The notes under the pieces are model-generated. The model searched no databases and had not been told where the DNA came from. It saw only the letters and a program-made list of their open reading frames with translations. From Tomocerus qinae (lineage: Eukaryota > Arthropoda > Collembola > Entomobryomorpha > Tomoceridae), in assembly GCA_020055645.1 (NCBI GenBank), contig CM034546.1:76818001-76882000 (forward strand): DNA of 64,000 bases, written 5' to 3'. Positions 11,969 through 23,850 of the stretch are shown here, in pieces. Made by a program: the position numbers and the translations under genes. Position 1 is the stretch's first letter; each line of letters starts with the position of its first letter.

Positions 11969-13502
11969 ATTATGGTGGAGATTAAGCGGGGTATATAGTG
12001 TTACCTAAAATATTTTGTATTTGCCCAACAAATATCAAACTGACGTTAAAATAAAATTATTTGTGAAAGGTATTCAACAAATTTAGAATAAATTACTTAT
12101 ATTTAGGACGGTTCTATTAGTTTTGAAAAATACTGACCATTTCTATGTAATATAGATGTAAGCAGCTATTCAGAATAGAGTCTGAATGGCAAAAGGCATT
12201 CCCGTATAGCAAGCTACTGTTTAAGTGCGAGTAGGAAATCCAGCCATTTATATTTGAGCATACGTGTGCGTGTATTTAAAGTAAAAGGCAGTTAAATAAT
12301 GACCTGCATCAGGCATTTAAAGGATGAACTGCATCAGGCAGTTAATTGATGAACTGCAACAGGCAGTTAAATGATGAACTGCACCAGGCAGTTAAATGAT
12401 GAACTGCACCAGGCAGTTAAATGATGAACTGCACCAGGCAGTTAAATGATGAACTGCATCAGGCAGTTAAATGATGAACTGCATCAGGCAGTTAAATGAT
12501 GAACTGCATCAGGTAGTTAAATGATGAACTGCATCAGGCAGTTAAATGATGAACTGCATCAGGCAGTTAAATGATGAACTGCACCAGGCAGTTAAATGAT
12601 GAACTGCATCAGGCAGTTAAATGATGAACTGCATCAGGCAGTTAAATGATGAACTGCACCAGGCAGTTAAATGATGAACTGCATCAGGCAGTTAAATGAT
12701 GAACTGCAAAAGGCGGTTAAATGAAAAACTGCACCAGGCAGCTTAATGTTATAAGATTTGTATCAGGCAGTCTAATGTTATAGGAACTGTGTCAGGTAAT
12801 CAAACCTGGAAGGAATTTGTTCAGTCAGTTAATGACTCAGAAATCATGTAGGGCAATTGTATGATTTATCGATGTACAAACATTGTCTTATGTTATGGGA
12901 TTACCATCACAAAGGTAAAACAGGGTAGATATTTTTGCTCCGAAGTAATGCGAGTATTAAATAGCCTGGTTTCCAAATTAATATTATCATTGGATGACAT
13001 TTAAGAAGCTTAAATAAAACAACCTTAAAGATAAATATCCACATGAGCTGTGCAGATGTTCCATGTTGGAGAATATTTGGGCCTAACTGGAGGAGACTGA
13101 TGTCATCAATTTGGAAATGCTTTACAAATATTGTTCAACATGCCTTGGATGAGAAACAGTCAATTCTTTAAAGCGTTTAAAACATTATTATTGGATCAGA
13201 AAATGCTGAGAGGAGATCTACATATTCAAATACCTGGAATTTATTTCGAGTCTATTTGCTGTTCATGGATTAAAATCTACGAAAGTGAAGTGCATTATTG
13301 AACATATATAAGTGAAGTGATATCATTTAAAATTACTGAAATCCGAAAATTTGTTTATGAAAGAGATTTTTTAAGATTTTTCAAGATTTTTCAAGATTTT
13401 TAAAAATTGATAGCTTGTAAAACATTATGTGTTAAATTGTTTAGCTTGAAAAATTGTAAGCATAAATGATCGAGTCGATCATTATTGGAGAGGAGGACTA
13501 AT
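11969..13502 (+). mobile_element. Internal region 2 of the LTR element, non-coding
   Basis: 1534 bp, near-identical to internal region 1 and shorter by one minisatellite unit. It has the same candidate primer-binding start and the same purine-rich end. No coding sequence. Confidence 0.8.
12288..12745 (+). repeat. 25-bp minisatellite in internal region 2
   Basis: Same unit and same order of variant units as the array in the first internal region, with one unit fewer. The shared variant order shows the two arrays descend from one copy rather than arising separately. Confidence 0.93.
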
Positions 13503-14730
13503 TGTAATGATTTTTATATGGACCTTATATTTTAAGTATGTGTATTTGTAGCAACTGCAATGTGAATTGTGTATTGCATGTGAATTTTAGCTTTCGTGTT
13601 ATGTAACCCGATACTTATTGTGGAGGGTGAGCACTCAAAAGAGACTTGCAGTGCACGTGAAAGGAACGTGCATGTGTTTTACTATTACAGATATGTTCTT
13701 GTACTATTTATAGTCTGAATCGGTTTTATAGTAAAAGCAAGCTCTCCCTCATCCGCTCCCTCGTATAAAAGACGAACCCGAAGCTCAAGAAGTCACTCTT
13801 TTTGGGTCACTCAGTCGGGCAACTAGTGCCTGCTGAGTTTAGTGCAGATAGCTTAAATTTTAAGTCTAGTATTAGGTACCTAGGACTTTAGTAGTGTTAT
13901 GCAATCTCTAGTAGGACAGTGTTAAAAGCTTGTCCATAATGAGAGATGTATATTACTCATGCTAGAGCAAATCGAAGGACTGCTAGTGTGTATTCCTATC
14001 CGTTTGTATATGTATGTGTATGTATGAGTTGAGTCGAAAAGTATGAGTCTGTATGTGTGCGTATGTGTACGTATGAAGATGAGATTATAATTATATCTGA
14101 CCAATGTATAAAGAAATGATATGTGAGTGAGCACTCGTCACTGTGAGAATATCACTTGACTTGAGGGCTCATGTTGACCATATAAATGTAACGTGGCAGA
14201 TGTTAATTGTGAGATAGGTATAGAGAGCCTGTTGTCCCGATGCGTTGAATGAGTATAAAAGTACTCAAATGTACGTATGGGATGGTATGGATCTCTTATA
14301 TGAACGGATACTGGAGACACGTATGAGATGGTTGATTTGCCGTGCAGAGGGCTACTGTTTAATAATAATTATGCTGTTACTGTAGTTAAGACTATATTCT
14401 AAAGTATATGGATAATAGGAGGACATAATCTACATACCAATATTATCTTTATCCATTATTAGTATAAATATAATAAGTAGGATTGTGTTTTAACAATATG
14501 TATTGTATAACCCTATCACCTATTTCCTGTCTACCTTTATATAAATAAAGAATTCCTTAAGAAAACTATAACCGAATGGCTTTATAAGAATAATATCATT
14601 GGTATGGGTATATGACACAATATATAACTTATAGCCTACGACATATAGTAAATAATAAGCGAGTACTAATACATCACCCAAACGATTCCCTCCCTATTAG
14701 AAGATTTTGATTAGGGAAAACAACGTTACA
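13503..14730 (+). mobile_element. LTR 3 of the LTR element
   Basis: Third LTR copy. It ends at TTACA, directly followed by GTAG, which matches the four bases before LTR 1. This right-hand target duplication shows the three-LTR array occupies a single insertion site. Confidence 0.88.
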
Positions 14731-14734
14731 GTAG

Positions 14735-15249
14735 TAAAGATTGAAATGCGTGCAACTGACATACTTCAAAAGTCAATTGGGAATTCTAAATAGGGAATTG
14801 GGTTTTTAAGCTAAAGCCCTGCCAGATAGCCTCTCAGATTTAACTGTCTCACAGTCCCTAATCAATAAAACAACATAATCCTGTACCTGTACGCCCTTCT
14901 CACCATGCATGGAAGAACAATTCTATTGGTCCTCCATGCATAGAAAATCTCATCTTTTAACGTTGTTTTCGAAGCTTATCTATTCTAGGGCTAAGGAAAG
15001 AATAAAAATGTACGTATTTTCCAATACTCTTAAAAATTATCTAACCCGATCCAAGGATGTCATATCATGAGTACACTTATAAATCACACAAAATTATTAC
15101 ATTAAAACCCGTATGGTTCCTTTAGATAAATTGTCATTTTCATTCAGACCCTGATAAGCTGAATATTCTGATAAAAGATCTAAATATATAAAAGCTAAAT
15201 TCAGTAAAATGTTTTCATATTTTCTGTGCTTTGGGAAATTGTCTTGATA
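14735..15249. promoter_or_regulatory. Upstream region of the LPMO-like gene with a TATA candidate
   Basis: No gene seen. TATATAAAAG at about 15185-15194 lies some 60 bases before the start codon of the LPMO-like gene and is a plausible TATA box; TCAGT follows at about 15201. Assignment rests on position and motif only. Confidence 0.45.
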
Positions 15250-17451
15250 ATGCTTAAGTTAGTCATTATTCTTCTGGCCGCATTGGCCGTCCAGGTTAAC
15301 TCTCAAGGACGATTCATGAAGCCACCAAATCGATCGTAAATATTAATTTAACACGATAAATGTTTATACATGCATTGTTTTAATTCGTAATAATTTATGA
15401 CCGGAAACTTATAATATTTGTAATTTATTGAAAGATCGATCTGGAGAGTTCCAGAATTTGCAGGTCAAAATCCTCCAGCAAATTACAACGATAATCAGTT
15501 AAACTGCGATGGTGTAAATCAAGCTGAAGTCGTTGGAGGAATATGTGGAGTCTGTGGAGATCCCTACAACCAAACTCAACCCAGGGATAATGAAATTAAC
15601 GGCAGATATTACAGAGGAATCATCACTGGCAGATTCTCGTCCGGTGGCGTAAGTTTCTTTTCGTAACACCTTTTTTGGGAAATATGGAAGAGCTATTTTA
15701 TAGCCCTGTGGTGCTGATGACCTACAGGTAATTGATGTTGAAGCTGAACTCACAGCAGCAAAATTGGGTTTCATGGAATGGAGACTTTGCACCAGTCCAT
15801 TCTCTGGAGAAAGTCAAGCATGTTTCAACAGATACGTCCTCGAGAGGGCTGATGGTCGCGGTACTAAAGTGGATGTTGATAATGGAAGTGGATGGTAATA
15901 AAAAGTGTTTGAGACAGTTATATTAACGGTAATAACGGTAAATACTATAATAAACGCCGCATACCGGAAACAATCTTCAGCTTGCAATGCTATAAATGCC
16001 GGGTCTCTAATAAACGCCAGGTGAAAACACACGAGATAATTTAAGTATTAGTAGATATTTCATTTGCATTCAAATTATAAAAACCGCCGGGTCCCCAATA
16101 AACTACCGGTCAAAATTTATCTTGCAATCACCTGGGTCGCTTATTATAGTATTTACGGTAAATATTAAATTTTAATATCTCCAATATACTAGGCGTCAAT
16201 CCTAACAAAATCTTTTATATCTATATCTTTATTTTTATATAGGTCCTAAATACTACGTAAATAATTTCACAGATACCGCAATTATTAAGGTAACTGTCAA
16301 AAATCAAGGAAAATAGAATAATATAATATACTGAGAAGGAATGGTATATTATTCGATTTATTGGGGGTTCGGAACAAGTGAAAATGTGTGGAAAAATTAC
16401 ATGACTATAGCCGATCCCTAATTCCCCCCACTTGGGGATCTCTCTTTTAGATGGTTCTTAGGCTGATTTAAAATATTTTAATTGAACTTAACATTTTTTT
16501 TAAATATTTTTTTTACAGTAGTAGTACTACTGAATTGTAATTTTTTAAATATTATAATACGGTGCATCACCAAAATTGTCCTTTTAAATTATTTCAATGA
16601 TCCGTTACATAATTGTATGTTTCAATTATATTTCTATGAAATTATAAGCTATTTGCTCGTTAATTTTTTTTAAAATACCACGTCAAATTCTGCTGGAAAT
16701 TGTCTTCATATAGTTCCAATTCATGTGACAAATGTACCCTGTCCAGTGTTTTGTTAGTTAGAGTTAGGAAACGACAATTATCGCAATGTTATGAACTGCC
16801 ATGTTGACTGTTTTACTTAAATTTAATATTAATAACATAGTAAAGTAATAACATAAGGATTAATAATAACATTATTAAGTAATTAATTGTAATTTAATGA
16901 TAAAAAGTTGTCCATCATTAAAAAAGTCGCAAATGTCGCAAGGTTAGGAAGTTCCAAAAGGGACCTTTGTCGTTCCTTGTAATTGTATCTAATGAGTGAG
17001 ATTTCTATGTCCGTATTGTAAGTGTTTACGAATGGCCGAGGATTGATTTGCCGTGATTCCATAACGTGGCGAAGCATAACCTATCGTATTAAAAGCTAAA
17101 CTAAAATAATCCTACCCGTGTAAATGTGTACTCCCAGCTGCAAATCCACACAGTCTCTTATACAAGCATTTTATAACTTAGGTACCGAATTCAACTTCGT
17201 CTACCCACTGGTGTCACATGTTCACATTGCGTCATACAATGGAATTATAGAGCTGGGAATAGTTGGGGTGCGGTATAAAATAAAACATATTAATTAATGT
17301 ATATTAATTATAATCTCTAGATGCATTAGGATGGTGGTAAATGGTAAACCTTATTTGAATTAAACCAGGTGATTGTGGAAATGGCAGCCAAGGTCCTGGT
17401 TGTGGACCTCAGGAAACATTTAGAGGATGCTCCGATGTCTCCATTAGTTAA
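15250..17451 (+). CDS. AA15-type lytic polysaccharide monooxygenase homologue lacking the copper His brace
   Basis: Five exons: 15250-15335, 15435-15648, 15728-15894, 17182-17267 and 17369-17451, giving 211 residues. Residues 1-18 are a signal peptide ending VNS. The mature part follows AA15 LPMOs throughout: RFMKPPNRSSIWR, NYNDNQLNCDG, GGICGVCGDPYNQTQPRDNE, ELTAAKLGFMEWRLC, LPTGVTCSHCVIQW, GNSWG and GCGPQETFRGCSDV. AA15 enzymes bind copper with the mature N-terminal His (HGR...) and a second His in TA-x-H-x-G-Y/F-x-E/F. Here the first is Gln19 (CAA) and the second is Lys in TAAKLGF. Both ligands are therefore gone while cysteines and fold residues remain. Chitin or cellulose oxidation is unlikely; binding or another role is possible. 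The last donor (GTGCGG) is weak but was chosen because it restores the family frame. Confidence 0.85.
15934..16160. mobile_element. MITE-like inverted repeat in intron 3 of the LPMO-like gene
   Basis: The left end GGTAAATACTATAATAAACG is mirrored by CGCTTATTATAGTATTTACG at the right end. Inside are several AATAAAC-GCC-GGGT-like segments. About 227 bp, non-coding. A clear target duplication was not found. Confidence 0.55.
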
Positions 17452-17854
17452 AAATACAAACACGTGAAAATATTGTTCAAAGTGTTGTTTCTCCAAAAGA
17501 GAAAATTATTTAAAAATTGTGAAATGAGATCAAATTTAGTAAAAAGCATCATAAAGGAAAACTTCATCTCGCCTATTAAAATTTTACCTTTGTTTTTCAT
17601 TACTTTATTGCAGACATTTTAATATATATTACGGCAAAATACATTTTCAATTGGTTTGGTGGATTAATTAATCCTTAATTACTAATTGCCATTCAGCAGT
17701 TATTAGCACTATTACGTGGACATGCGAAAAATCTAGCGACGGACAAACTATGTTAACTAGAACACATAAATGCAATTTAAAAGGAAAATGTTTTAGCAGC
17801 AAATAAATATGTGGAGGCAATAGATTTAGGAAAGGACATAGACTGTATGCATAG

Positions 17855-18275
17855 AAAGAGTGTCACAACTACTTACTATTAGGATGAATTATTAATTCGC
17901 TGTTTGACGTGCATCCGGCCTTGCAATTTATTTATATGTATTTGTTTTGGCAATTACGATAATTTTAAATGATCATTAATTTAATTTTTTGTGTTTGTAC
18001 TATTAAAGATTAAAGTTGTGCTGTGATTAAAACATGAATGCAGATGTAGTATAGGTATGAAATAATTTATTATTCACACTATTTCTCCTATCAATTTATT
18101 TTGACAGATAACATCATATTTATTGTGTGCAGAGCCATGATTTCCAAAAAACTAAAAGTCGTTGACTTCTTGACAATAAAAAATGGGCCCACATTATACC
18201 TCATAGGCCGACAACTCCTTAACAATCTTCGAACAACTCTATATTTTCGTTTCTCTTCCAACCCTGGATGAAATT
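17855..18275. repeat. Left arm of an inverted duplication (partner at 22844-23260)
   Basis: This stretch holds the end of the decayed 7TM receptor and its 3' flank. Its reverse complement recurs about 4.6 kb to the right, with matching text such as GGCCGACAACTCCTTAACAA and CGCTGTTTGA further out. Similarity is high but imperfect, so the duplication is not brand new. Confidence 0.85.
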
Positions 18276-19651
18276 TATTGATTTTGTGTTGACCAAAGCA
18301 GCCATAGGTATTGCAACTGCCTCTGCAATGAACGTTCCTATGCTTATTAGTGGTAAAAAAACATATGCACGAAGTGGAATTATGTTATAAAATTTGATAC
18401 TAGCAAAATGGCATAGAATACTCAATAAACCAGCAAAAAATAAAATTACAGGTGAACCGGGATAAACTAATAAATAATTGACATCCAAATTAAGAACGTT
18501 TAAAGCATTGTAAACCCGCAGACTAGTGAATGGTCTGTGTCGAAAGTATGACTGGGTTTGATGATATGCCATATTTTTTACATTTTCCTGGAATTATTAG
18601 ATTCAACCAAAAAGTAAGTGTGACTGCGTACATTATTGCTAGATCAATCATCAAGAAAATAGGAAATAGCATATGCATCATAACAACTGCCATATATGGT
18701 ATTAACAACAACCTTATTACTAAGAAATTTATTTTACATATTTCCAGTAAGTACATCAGAGGACTGAAAAATGCTGTTAGGAGTGTAAGTGATCCAAATA
18801 TTGATAATGCCATCACTATTACAGTCATGAGTCTTAAAAATAGTCCAACGATCCAAAATTCTTCGTAAGTCCAGGACTCCTTAGTATGTCGGTACATTTC
18901 TAACAGACAGTATAGCATATTATAAGTAATTTAGAATTTGCATAAACTATAAACAGTAATGATTTGTCAAACCCTTCATAACTCTTACTGTAAGCTGATA
19001 AAATAATAATATATGAATATTGTTAACAAAATTTTATTGTAACATTAATTTCACATAAGATCTAGAAAATATAAAGTATAGAGTATGAAGGGACCGGCCC
19101 CGGCCAGACTAAAAGGACTCATCTGAATATATTGAAGAACCCCCCAACCACCATACAATACAACCACAACCTAATTCAACATAATCTAACCCAATTTAAT
19201 CGTGGGACCTTTTAGTCTTACCGGTAAAGTGGCTTATATCTTTGACACATGAAATGAATGAAAATCCAAAAAGTACTTACCAATGAATTTCTTGTCTATT
19301 GTGACCACATTGTTTATAGTGTAGCAGATATGATTTTTAAAGGCAATGAGCAGACAATTGGAAAATTGAGACATTGAAAACCCTAATGTTAGTATTATCT
19401 GGAAAACGATTTGTTCTTCCGAAAAGAATGGCGAATAGATCTGCATTAGCAGAGTGGAAGCGAAGAAAATGTTCATCAGAAAACAAGTTATGAAAACAAA
19501 CCACCATACGACTAGTTTTTGTGTCTGTAACTACGTAAAATTTTTCTGTGTTTGCCGACCAATTAATGGGCGATGCATGAAATTTATCAACATTAATGTA
19601 AAAATAACTCTGTACGTTACTTATCAGTATCACTACGAAAGAGGTCATCAC
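18090..19651 (-). pseudogene. Decayed 7TM gustatory-type receptor
   Basis: Minus-strand segments carry the pattern of the intact receptor at 23851-25426. They include SPINWSANTEKFYVVTDT, then QKLVVWWFVFITCFLMNIFF and further membrane segments to KKFIG before a GTAAGT donor (exon end at 19281). EMYRHTKESWTYEEF opens the next exon, and a C-terminal part ends RRLLRSCRPMRYNV...FLEIMALHTI. Intron phases (1 after KKFIG) match the intact genes. The frame changes at three places: between VVTDT and QKLVV (about 19525), between the 18523-18918 segment and the next membrane segment (about 18560), and a two-base excess near 18235 relative to the 22.8-kb copy. Unless the assembly is wrong, no full protein can be made. 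The 5' exon is uncertain. Confidence 0.75.
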
Positions 19652-21749
19652 ATCAAGTCTTTTTTGATCTGTATTCGTATTAACTTTGAGGCAGACAACT
19701 GATTCTCTTTTGAAACACCGATATTATTTGTTGAAAATCAATTTACTAGAAACATTATATTATTTCTATATTCCGTATAGTGGCCTTCGGGATTTACAGT
19801 GTGCGGTATTGGTATTAGTAGTAACACACCCAAGGACTCAATAACCGACGGAAAAATTAATTCCTTAAAGTAGTTGCATATTATATTTTATGCCATAATA
19901 TAACATTTGGTGTCTTCCCAAGAAATGGATAAATAAATGTATGTAGAAGTTTGTTTAACATTTTATGATAATAGCAATTCTTAGTATCTCTGAATACTTT
20001 CTGCCTTCCGTTTGCTTGACATGCCAAATCCTTCATTTTACTGTAATGGCTGGCATAAAACTTTTTTTGCCTTTTGGCTAAACTGGATTATGGCTAAAAT
20101 TATAATTTGACGTAATTTAAATAAGTTTTGTCAAATGGTAGTTGTATAATATTATTATGGTTTGTAAATGAACGAATGTCTACCCAACCTTCACACTTTA
20201 TGGACTCATTATGGAGTAGTGAACTTTAATCTCTATTATTAAAAGTAATAGGCCATACTCATAGTATTTTTAGTGGAGCTCAATCAACAACATGAAGGAA
20301 GTCAAGGCGACGGAAGCCGACAACCAACTTAGATTTTTTATGTTGGATTTTGAATCTTAGCTGCCCTGAGCATCTTCATTTCTCCCATTGAGATGCAAAA
20401 CTGTATGACATTTTTAATACAGATATATTTTAATTTTACCAGTGCTATTATTTTTCCCTGCTTAAGCTTTTTACAATCAGGTGGCGTGTTAAAAAACTAA
20501 AACCGGTTAAAATAAAATACTGGTGTAAATGTCAAACTTCTTGGAGAATTTTTAAACTGTATTGGGAACACTTTATTTGGCAAATGCATGCTTCGGCAAA
20601 TCCACTATATACTTACACTATATATACTTTCAGGTATTGTGACATGTAAAGTAAAATACAACACAGTGCTTATAATACACTCTTTTATAATATACTAGGC
20701 GGAGCCAGAGCAGAGCGGCTATTGAATTTCGAAAGGTTTAAATGTCAATATTTTGTTTGAATTTCAAAATATGCCAATACTAACCCAGAGCGTATTTCAT
20801 TTTTTGTAACATGCATTTTGTTTTTACGATCGCCCTACCAGGTAAATTTATTGCTTTATTAAGTCTACGATTATAATATAGAAATCATAGTATCTATACT
20901 ACTATACATATTTTTTACTCTGAGTAGCACCATAAATATTCTGGATATTCTGGAACTACTATTTTACCTTCCGTTTGTTGGGCTGGGCATAGGCGTATTT
21001 ATTTTCTGGGAATGATTTAACCCACATAAAATAATATTGATGCACTAACACTACAAAGTGACAAGCCATTTCGTCAGGAAGTCTACAATGTGATAAGCCA
21101 TTGCATTGTTTACCTAAAGCTTATAAAATATATGAGACACATTTACATATGAAATTGAGAGACTCCGACTTTATTTACTCATTGACAAAATTCAGGTCTT
21201 CTAGCATCACTAGCAACTAAAAGAAACTTGGAATCTGTAATGGGTAATGCTTCCACAGTACATTTGTAGTGGTCAATTTACAAATTATTAAACGTATCTA
21301 AAATTAATTTGTTTCACATGCATAATAATGCTTATGGGGATCGCTCGCAACAAATAGTTATAGCAAGAACAGAGCTGAGCACGGTAGGGAGCCCTCTACC
21401 CTGCCCATTTTGTCCAGACAAAATGGTTATGACTAGTGGACGAAACGGTTTTGTTCTATGGACGAAACGGTTTTGTTCTATGGACAAAACTAATGTGATT
21501 CGGACAAAACTCAACCCTGACGAAATTCATCTGAAAATATATTAGCGATGTCTGATTTACTTCTAGTTGCAGGGATTTCACTTTGACGATTGACTTTGGC
21601 GACCACTACTAGGCGAAGAAACTCTTTTAAGTATTATAATATAACTATAAAATATAAGGTCCAATAAAACATATAGAATATAACCTTGTACATGCAACAA
21701 TATAAAGTTAGAAAGCTACATACAACAGGAAATTATGCTTTCTAACATT
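19652..21749. other. Gene-free, AT-rich
   Basis: No exon with family similarity seen. One short tandem repeat lies at about 21435-21490, with ATGGACGAAACGGTTTTGTTCT-type units of about 22 bases in two copies plus diverged ones. Confidence 0.55.
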
Positions 21750-22495
21750 CTATTGCTACGTACGAAGCTTTTACTTAAAGCTGTCGCACACACACTAGCC
21801 AATCCACATAAAGGTCATTTTAATACATTCGGAGAATTCACAACACAATTCGCCGTAAAATATTTTTGAGTCACAAGAAGTAGTTGTTTTCTATGATGTT
21901 GCATTATTTGTCATTCTCGTGGCCGAGTTCTGTCTAAATCCATTATAACTTAACGCTTGAACATTAGTTTTGTTGCATTACGGGTATGTAAGCAAGGAAC
22001 ATAATATAAGCAATACCTTTGTGACATGTATATAATGAACATATGATGTAAAACAGGAATTTTGATTTAAAAAAGCACTGTTTTACGATATATGCATAAA
22101 AAACGAATCAACTTTTACCTAATATTTTTACTAATCAAATGTAAAATCTACATTATGAAATAATGTTGAAAACAACATGACTTTAATCTAGAAAAATCAA
22201 ATTACAAAAGTCACATGTTTCGCTTTTATGAACAAACCTACATTATTAGTGACATTTATGCCTTTTTTCATGGAATATATTTTCTGGAAAGCTTTGAAAA
22301 TGTATTTAAATAAAAAGTTCTCCGTATAACCATAAAAGTATTATAGTTTTAAAGTAAAACTAGTAAGCCGCAAATATTTAAACATCCTATATTATTTATG
22401 GCGACTTGTGTTGTGAATTCTCCGAATGTCGTAAAACATATGTGGATTGGCTAATGTGTCACAACTTTAAGTAAAAACTTCGTATGCAGCAATAG
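21750..22495. mobile_element. Non-autonomous DNA element with ~100-bp terminal inverted repeats
   Basis: The left end CTATTGCTACGTACGAAGCT and the right end ...CTTCGTATGCAGCAATAG are inverse copies. Similarity continues about 100 bp inward through CTAGCCAATCCACATA and CATTCGGAGAATTCACAAC. The 746-bp body has no ORF of note. I could not settle the target duplication, so the superfamily is open. Confidence 0.75.
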
Positions 22496-22839
22496 TACTT
22501 AATATGTACTTAATACTGCCTCTTGTAAAAGTTTTAGTAAAGGTTTTATTGAATTAATTTTTTCGTCGGGTATTTGAGCCATTTGGCTTGTGTATTACTA
22601 GTTACTAGTATTTATTAATCCTGCACAATACACACTGTCAATCAGGCAACTACGGAATAGAAAAATATAATATTTCTACTACCGTAAATATGGATATAGT
22701 TCCGCCTATTGAAGTAATTCCGTGTACGCGGAATTATTTCGATTTTACTTCCCTTTTTAGGCCGTTCTAACAAATAATTCCGCGTATCGAAATAATTCCT
22801 GGTAGTTTTACCTGCGTATTCGTGTTACTGTAGGTAAAA
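22496..22839. other. Short gene-free spacer
   Basis: Contains AATAATTCCGCGTA-like words repeated in both orientations around 22700-22800 (a small imperfect inverted repeat). No gene. Confidence 0.4.
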
Positions 22840-23022
22840 GGCAAATTCATCCAGACTTGGAAGAAAAACGAAAATAGAGTTGCTCGAAGGCTGTTAAGGA
22901 GTTGTCGGCCTATGAGGTATAATGTGGACCCATCTTTTATTGTGAAGAAGTCAACGACTTTTAGTTTTTTGGAAATCATGGCTCTGCACACAATGATGTT
23001 ATCGGTCAAAATAAAACGATAG
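22840..23022 (+). pseudogene. Isolated last exon of a 7TM gustatory-type receptor
   Basis: Reads GKFIQTWKKNENRVARRLLR then SCRPMRYNVDPSFIVKKSTT and FSFLEIMALHTMMLSVKIKR before a stop. This is the C-terminal signature of the local 7TM family. No upstream exons of this family follow on the plus strand, so it is a gene fragment carried in the right arm of the inverted duplication. It is open where the 18-kb copy is frameshifted. Confidence 0.75.
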
Positions 23023-23260
23023 GAGAAATAGTGCGTGCATAATCAATTATTTCATAACTATACGCCATCTGCATTCATGTTTTAATCACAGCACATCTTT
23101 ACAAGCACAAAAACAAAACATTATAAATTAATGATCATTTATCATAATTGCCAAAATAAATACATATAAAATAAATTGTAGGGCCAGATGCACATCAAAC
23201 AGCGAATTAATAATTCATCCTAATAGTCAATAGTTGTGACTCTCTCAGTCTACTATTCAG
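22844..23260. repeat. Right arm of the inverted duplication (partner at 17855-18275)
   Basis: Reverse-complement match to the end of the 18-kb receptor and about 200 bp of its 3' flank, ending near GTTGTGACTCTCTCAGTCTA. The match starts inside an exon, so the breakpoint is not at a gene boundary. Confidence 0.85.
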
Positions 23261-23850
23261 GCAGAACAAAAAAATATGTGGTGTTTTGGCTTGGTTGCTT
23301 GAATTTTTGTCTCATGGAATTCACCGGATTGTACTGTCAGATAACATTGTTACTGTAACTATTTCGACGCTAGAGTAGCATATTATTATTATACAGATAT
23401 ACGAGATACTCATACTGCGATTCCCAGCTTAGAAAATTTGACAATTATAACAATCATAATAATATAACACCAATCAATATGTGTACTAAATATAATGTTT
23501 TATTTTTGTAAAAAATTATTTGCCGTGATCGCGCTTTACCTATAAGTGCATTTATTGATACAACGAAATTAAATTTTCCATTTCAGATATATTTTGGTCA
23601 ACAATATTTAAGTAATACTACAGAACGCATTCTAGAAAATCTTTCAGGATAAAATAAATCACAGCATGAGACAGGCTCGTAAAAATTCCTACAACAATAT
23701 TATAACCTACAACCTTGATTCTTATGGAACAAAAATGAGATTGTTAATCAAAATTTGAAAACAAAGCAAATTATTAGGTATAAGGATATAATGATGCTTC
23801 TATAACAATTAGTATAGTAACAAAAAGTGTATTGCTATCTACATACAGCT
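23261..23850. other. Gene-free spacer 3' of the receptor at 23851
   Basis: AT-rich with no gene seen. It would contain the 3' UTR of the minus-strand receptor. Confidence 0.5.

Noticed and set aside
15934-16160. Structured RNA in the LPMO intron
   Set aside because: The pairing is explained by MITE-like inverted ends; no conserved RNA motif is visible.
16240-16320. Extra exon of the LPMO-like gene (PKYYVNNFTDTAII after an acceptor)
   Set aside because: It would need an unusual donor, and the exon at 17182 continues the AA15 pattern exactly from the better donor at 15895.
21309-21545. 78-codon plus frame
   Set aside because: It is built on a short tandem repeat and has no signal, domain or splice support.
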